Source: Bog-473 sp963824195 (GTDB lineage: Bacteria; Actinomycetota; Acidimicrobiia; Acidimicrobiales; RAAP-2). Taken from it: a stretch of 64,000 nt of DNA. The translations under genes and the position numbers were made by a program. Of the stretch, positions 62,559-64,000 are shown piece by piece. The stretch is taken from the NCBI GenBank assembly GCA_963824195.1, contig CAWGOJ010000010.1, positions 1 to 64,000 of the forward strand, read 5' to 3'. The notes under the pieces are model-generated. The model saw nothing but the letters and a program-made list of their open reading frames with translations. It had not been told where the DNA came from and searched no databases. Each line of letters opens with the position of its first letter. Within the stretch, counting starts at the first letter, position 1.

Positions 62559-64000
62559 ATGGGCGCGCGCCGGATCGTGATCGTGGGCGGGGTGGCCGGG
62601 GGGATGTCCGCCGCCACCAGGCTCCGCCGCCTGGACGAGGAAGCGTCGATCGTCGTGCTCGAGCGCTCGGGGTACGTGTCCTACGCCAACTGCGGCCTCC
62701 CCTACTTCGTGGGGGGCGTGATCGAGGACGAGGACGACCTCCTGCTGCAGACGCCCGAGCGACTCTTCGACCGGTTCCGCCTCGACGTCCGTGTCGGAAC
62801 GGAGGTGGTTGCGATAACCCCGGCGGATCACAGCGTCACCGTGCGCGCCGCCGGCGACGGGGCGACCTGGGAGCTCCCATACGACGCCTTGGTCCTCAGC
62901 CCAGGCGCGGCTCCGGTCAGGCCCCCGTTGCCCGGGTTCGACCGGGTGCGCGTCCTGCGCACCGTCGAGGACGCCGAGCTCTTGGCCGACCAGGCCCGGG
63001 GCAAGCCGCTCACGGCCGTCGTGATCGGCGCCGGGTTCGTCGGGCTCGAGACGGCCGAGAACCTGGCCCAACGGGGCATCGAGACCACGGTCGTCGAGGC
63101 CGCCGACCAGGTGCTGACCCCGCTCGACCCCGAGCTGGCGGTGCTCGTCGCGGCCGAGCTGGTGGCCCACGGTGTGGCGATCGAGACAGGGGTCGGCGTC
63201 GCGGAGGTGACAGATGCCGGCGTCGTGCTGACCGACGGCAGAGCCATCCCGGGCGACCTGGTGGTCGCGGCCATCGGGGTCCGGCCCGACGCGCGCCTGG
63301 CCGAGATGGCAGGTCTGGTTCTGGGGCCACACGGGGGTATCGCCGTCGATGACGACGGCCGCACCAGCGCGGCGGACGTCTACGCCGTGGGCGACGCGGT
63401 CGAGAAGGCGGACTCGGTCGGCGGCGGGTCCTCGCTCATCGCCCTGGCCAACATCGCCAACCGGCAGGGGCGCCGGGTCGCCGACGCCATTTGTGGCCGG
63501 ACCGTCCGACCGGCACCATCGCAGGGCACCGCCATCGTGAAGGTGTTCGGCGTGACCGCGGCGATGACCGGCTGGAACGAACGGCGGTTGAGGGCAGCGA
63601 AGAGGCACTACCGGGTCATCCACTCGCACCCGATGAGCCACGCCAGCTACTACCCGGGTGCGGAGCCGATGTCGCTCAAGCTGCTCTTCGACCCCGAGGA
63701 CGGGGTCATCCTGGGTGCGCAGGCGGTTGGCGGGTCGGGGGTCGACAAGCGGATCGACGTGCTGGCGACGGCCATGGCGGCCGGCCTCCGGGCAGAGGCG
63801 TTGGCCGACCTGGAGCTGGCCTACGCGCCGCCGTTCTCATCGGCGAAGGACCCGGTGAACATGCTCGGCTACATGGCGGAGAATCTGATGTCCGGTGAGT
63901 GCGACGTGGTCGAGGCGCACGAGCTGGAGGGGTTGATGGCCCAGGGGTGGACGCTCCTCGACGTGCGCACGCAGGACGAGTATCTCAGCGGCGCCATCCC
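62559..64000 (+). CDS. CoA-disulfide reductase with rhodanese domain (copy 2), cut by window end
   Basis: At least 480 residues in one open frame. RRIVIVGGVAGGMSAATRLR (FAD), active Cys45 in SYANCGLPYF, TAVVIGAGFVGLETAENLAQ (NAD), ANIANRQGRRVADAICGRTV, dimerization PGAEPMSLKLLFDPEDGVIL, then the start of the rhodanese domain (TLLDVRTQDEYLSGAIP), where the window stops before the catalytic loop. Reduces CoA disulfides/persulfides with NAD(P)H. Intact counterpart of the broken copy at 18388. Confidence 0.9.
   Translation, partial: MGARRIVIVGGVAGGMSAATRLRRLDEEASIVVLERSGYVSYANCGLPYFVGGVIEDEDDLLLQTPERLFDRFRLDVRVGTEVVAITPADHSVTVRAAGDGATWELPYDALVLSPGAAPVRPPLPGFDRVRVLRTVEDAELLADQARGKPLTAVVIGAGFVGLETAENLAQRGIETTVVEAADQVLTPLDPELAVLVAAELVAHGVAIETGVGVAEVTDAGVVLTDGRAIPGDLVVAAIGVRPDARLAEMAGLVLGPHGGIAVDDDGRTSAADVYAVGDAVEKADSVGGGSSLIALANIANRQGRRVADAICGRTVRPAPSQGTAIVKVFGVTAAMTGWNERRLRAAKRHYRVIHSHPMSHASYYPGAEPMSLKLLFDPEDGVILGAQAVGGSGVDKRIDVLATAMAAGLRAEALADLELAYAPPFSSAKDPVNMLGYMAENLMSGECDVVEAHELEGLMAQGWTLLDVRTQDEYLSGAI

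Noticed and set aside
1..64000. CRISPR array, rRNA genes, or intact insertion sequence
   Set aside because: No regularly spaced repeats, no rRNA, no transposase reading were seen on either strand.

Overview
High-GC actinobacterial DNA. The base composition, frequent GTG and TTG starts, a mycothiol-type cysteine ligase, a mycofactocin-type short-chain dehydrogenase and many DUF4386 membrane proteins suggest Acidimicrobiia or a related lineage; this is inference from gene content, and no rRNA or complete tRNA is present to settle it. The window is chromosome-like accessory and stress DNA with a few mobile-element traces: a broken tyrosine integrase at the left end and two related partial tRNA-Arg copies at 29.8 and 37.5 kb. 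Layout. 0-8.6 kb: broken integrase, MerR regulator with a divergent methyltransferase, glycosyltransferase, secreted lipoprotein, methyltransferase-like membrane protein, small membrane proteins, an NTF2-fold protein and a DsrE/HxlR pair. 9-14 kb: membrane-protein cluster (DUF4386, DUF4389) with a TetR gene and four copies of a 13-bp palindrome. 14-18.4 kb: a large LuxR/MalT-type regulator, an MFS remnant and a LysR regulator. 18.4-28.4 kb, all on the minus strand: a sulfur/persulfide cluster (CoA-disulfide reductase with rhodanese domain, rhodanese, two CstR-like regulators, SQR-like flavoprotein, DsbA-like protein, DUF2892 protein, MMPL transporter), with an MshC-like ligase and a Nudix protein between. 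28.6-38.4 kb: haloalkane dehalogenase-like hydrolase, PAS-GGDEF-EAL protein, P450/quinone oxidoreductase pair, NTF2-fold protein, acetyltransferase, beta-carbonic anhydrase, SDR. 38.4-47.4 kb: aldehyde dehydrogenase, MFS/MarR pair, encapsulin with its encapsulated ferritin, TetR/epoxide-hydrolase-like pair, a second GGDEF-EAL protein. 47.4-60.5 kb: sulfatase, antiporter, YbhN-like protein, fucosidase, ABC exporter, a three-gene SDR/NmrA/GAP operon, PLD-N small proteins and arylamine N-acetyltransferase. 60.6-64 kb: small CxxC protein, DUF302, MBL hydrolase and a second CstR/CoA-disulfide reductase pair that runs off the window. The genes join into regulatory layers visible as DNA motifs: six 18-bp palindromes of the type GATACCCCTAGGGGTATC in front of the sulfur genes and their MMPL transporter; four CTTAC-N3-GTAAG palindromes around the TetR and DUF4386 genes; and GGGACYWTYGGCCCT boxes, resembling the dormancy (DosR/DevR) box, before the PLD-N proteins, the ABC exporter and the SDR operon. 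About fifteen genes in the first 50 kb are broken by single-base frameshifts while the protein similarity continues across the break; none is seen after 50 kb. This looks more like uncorrected sequence errors than gene decay, and such genes are listed over their full joined span.
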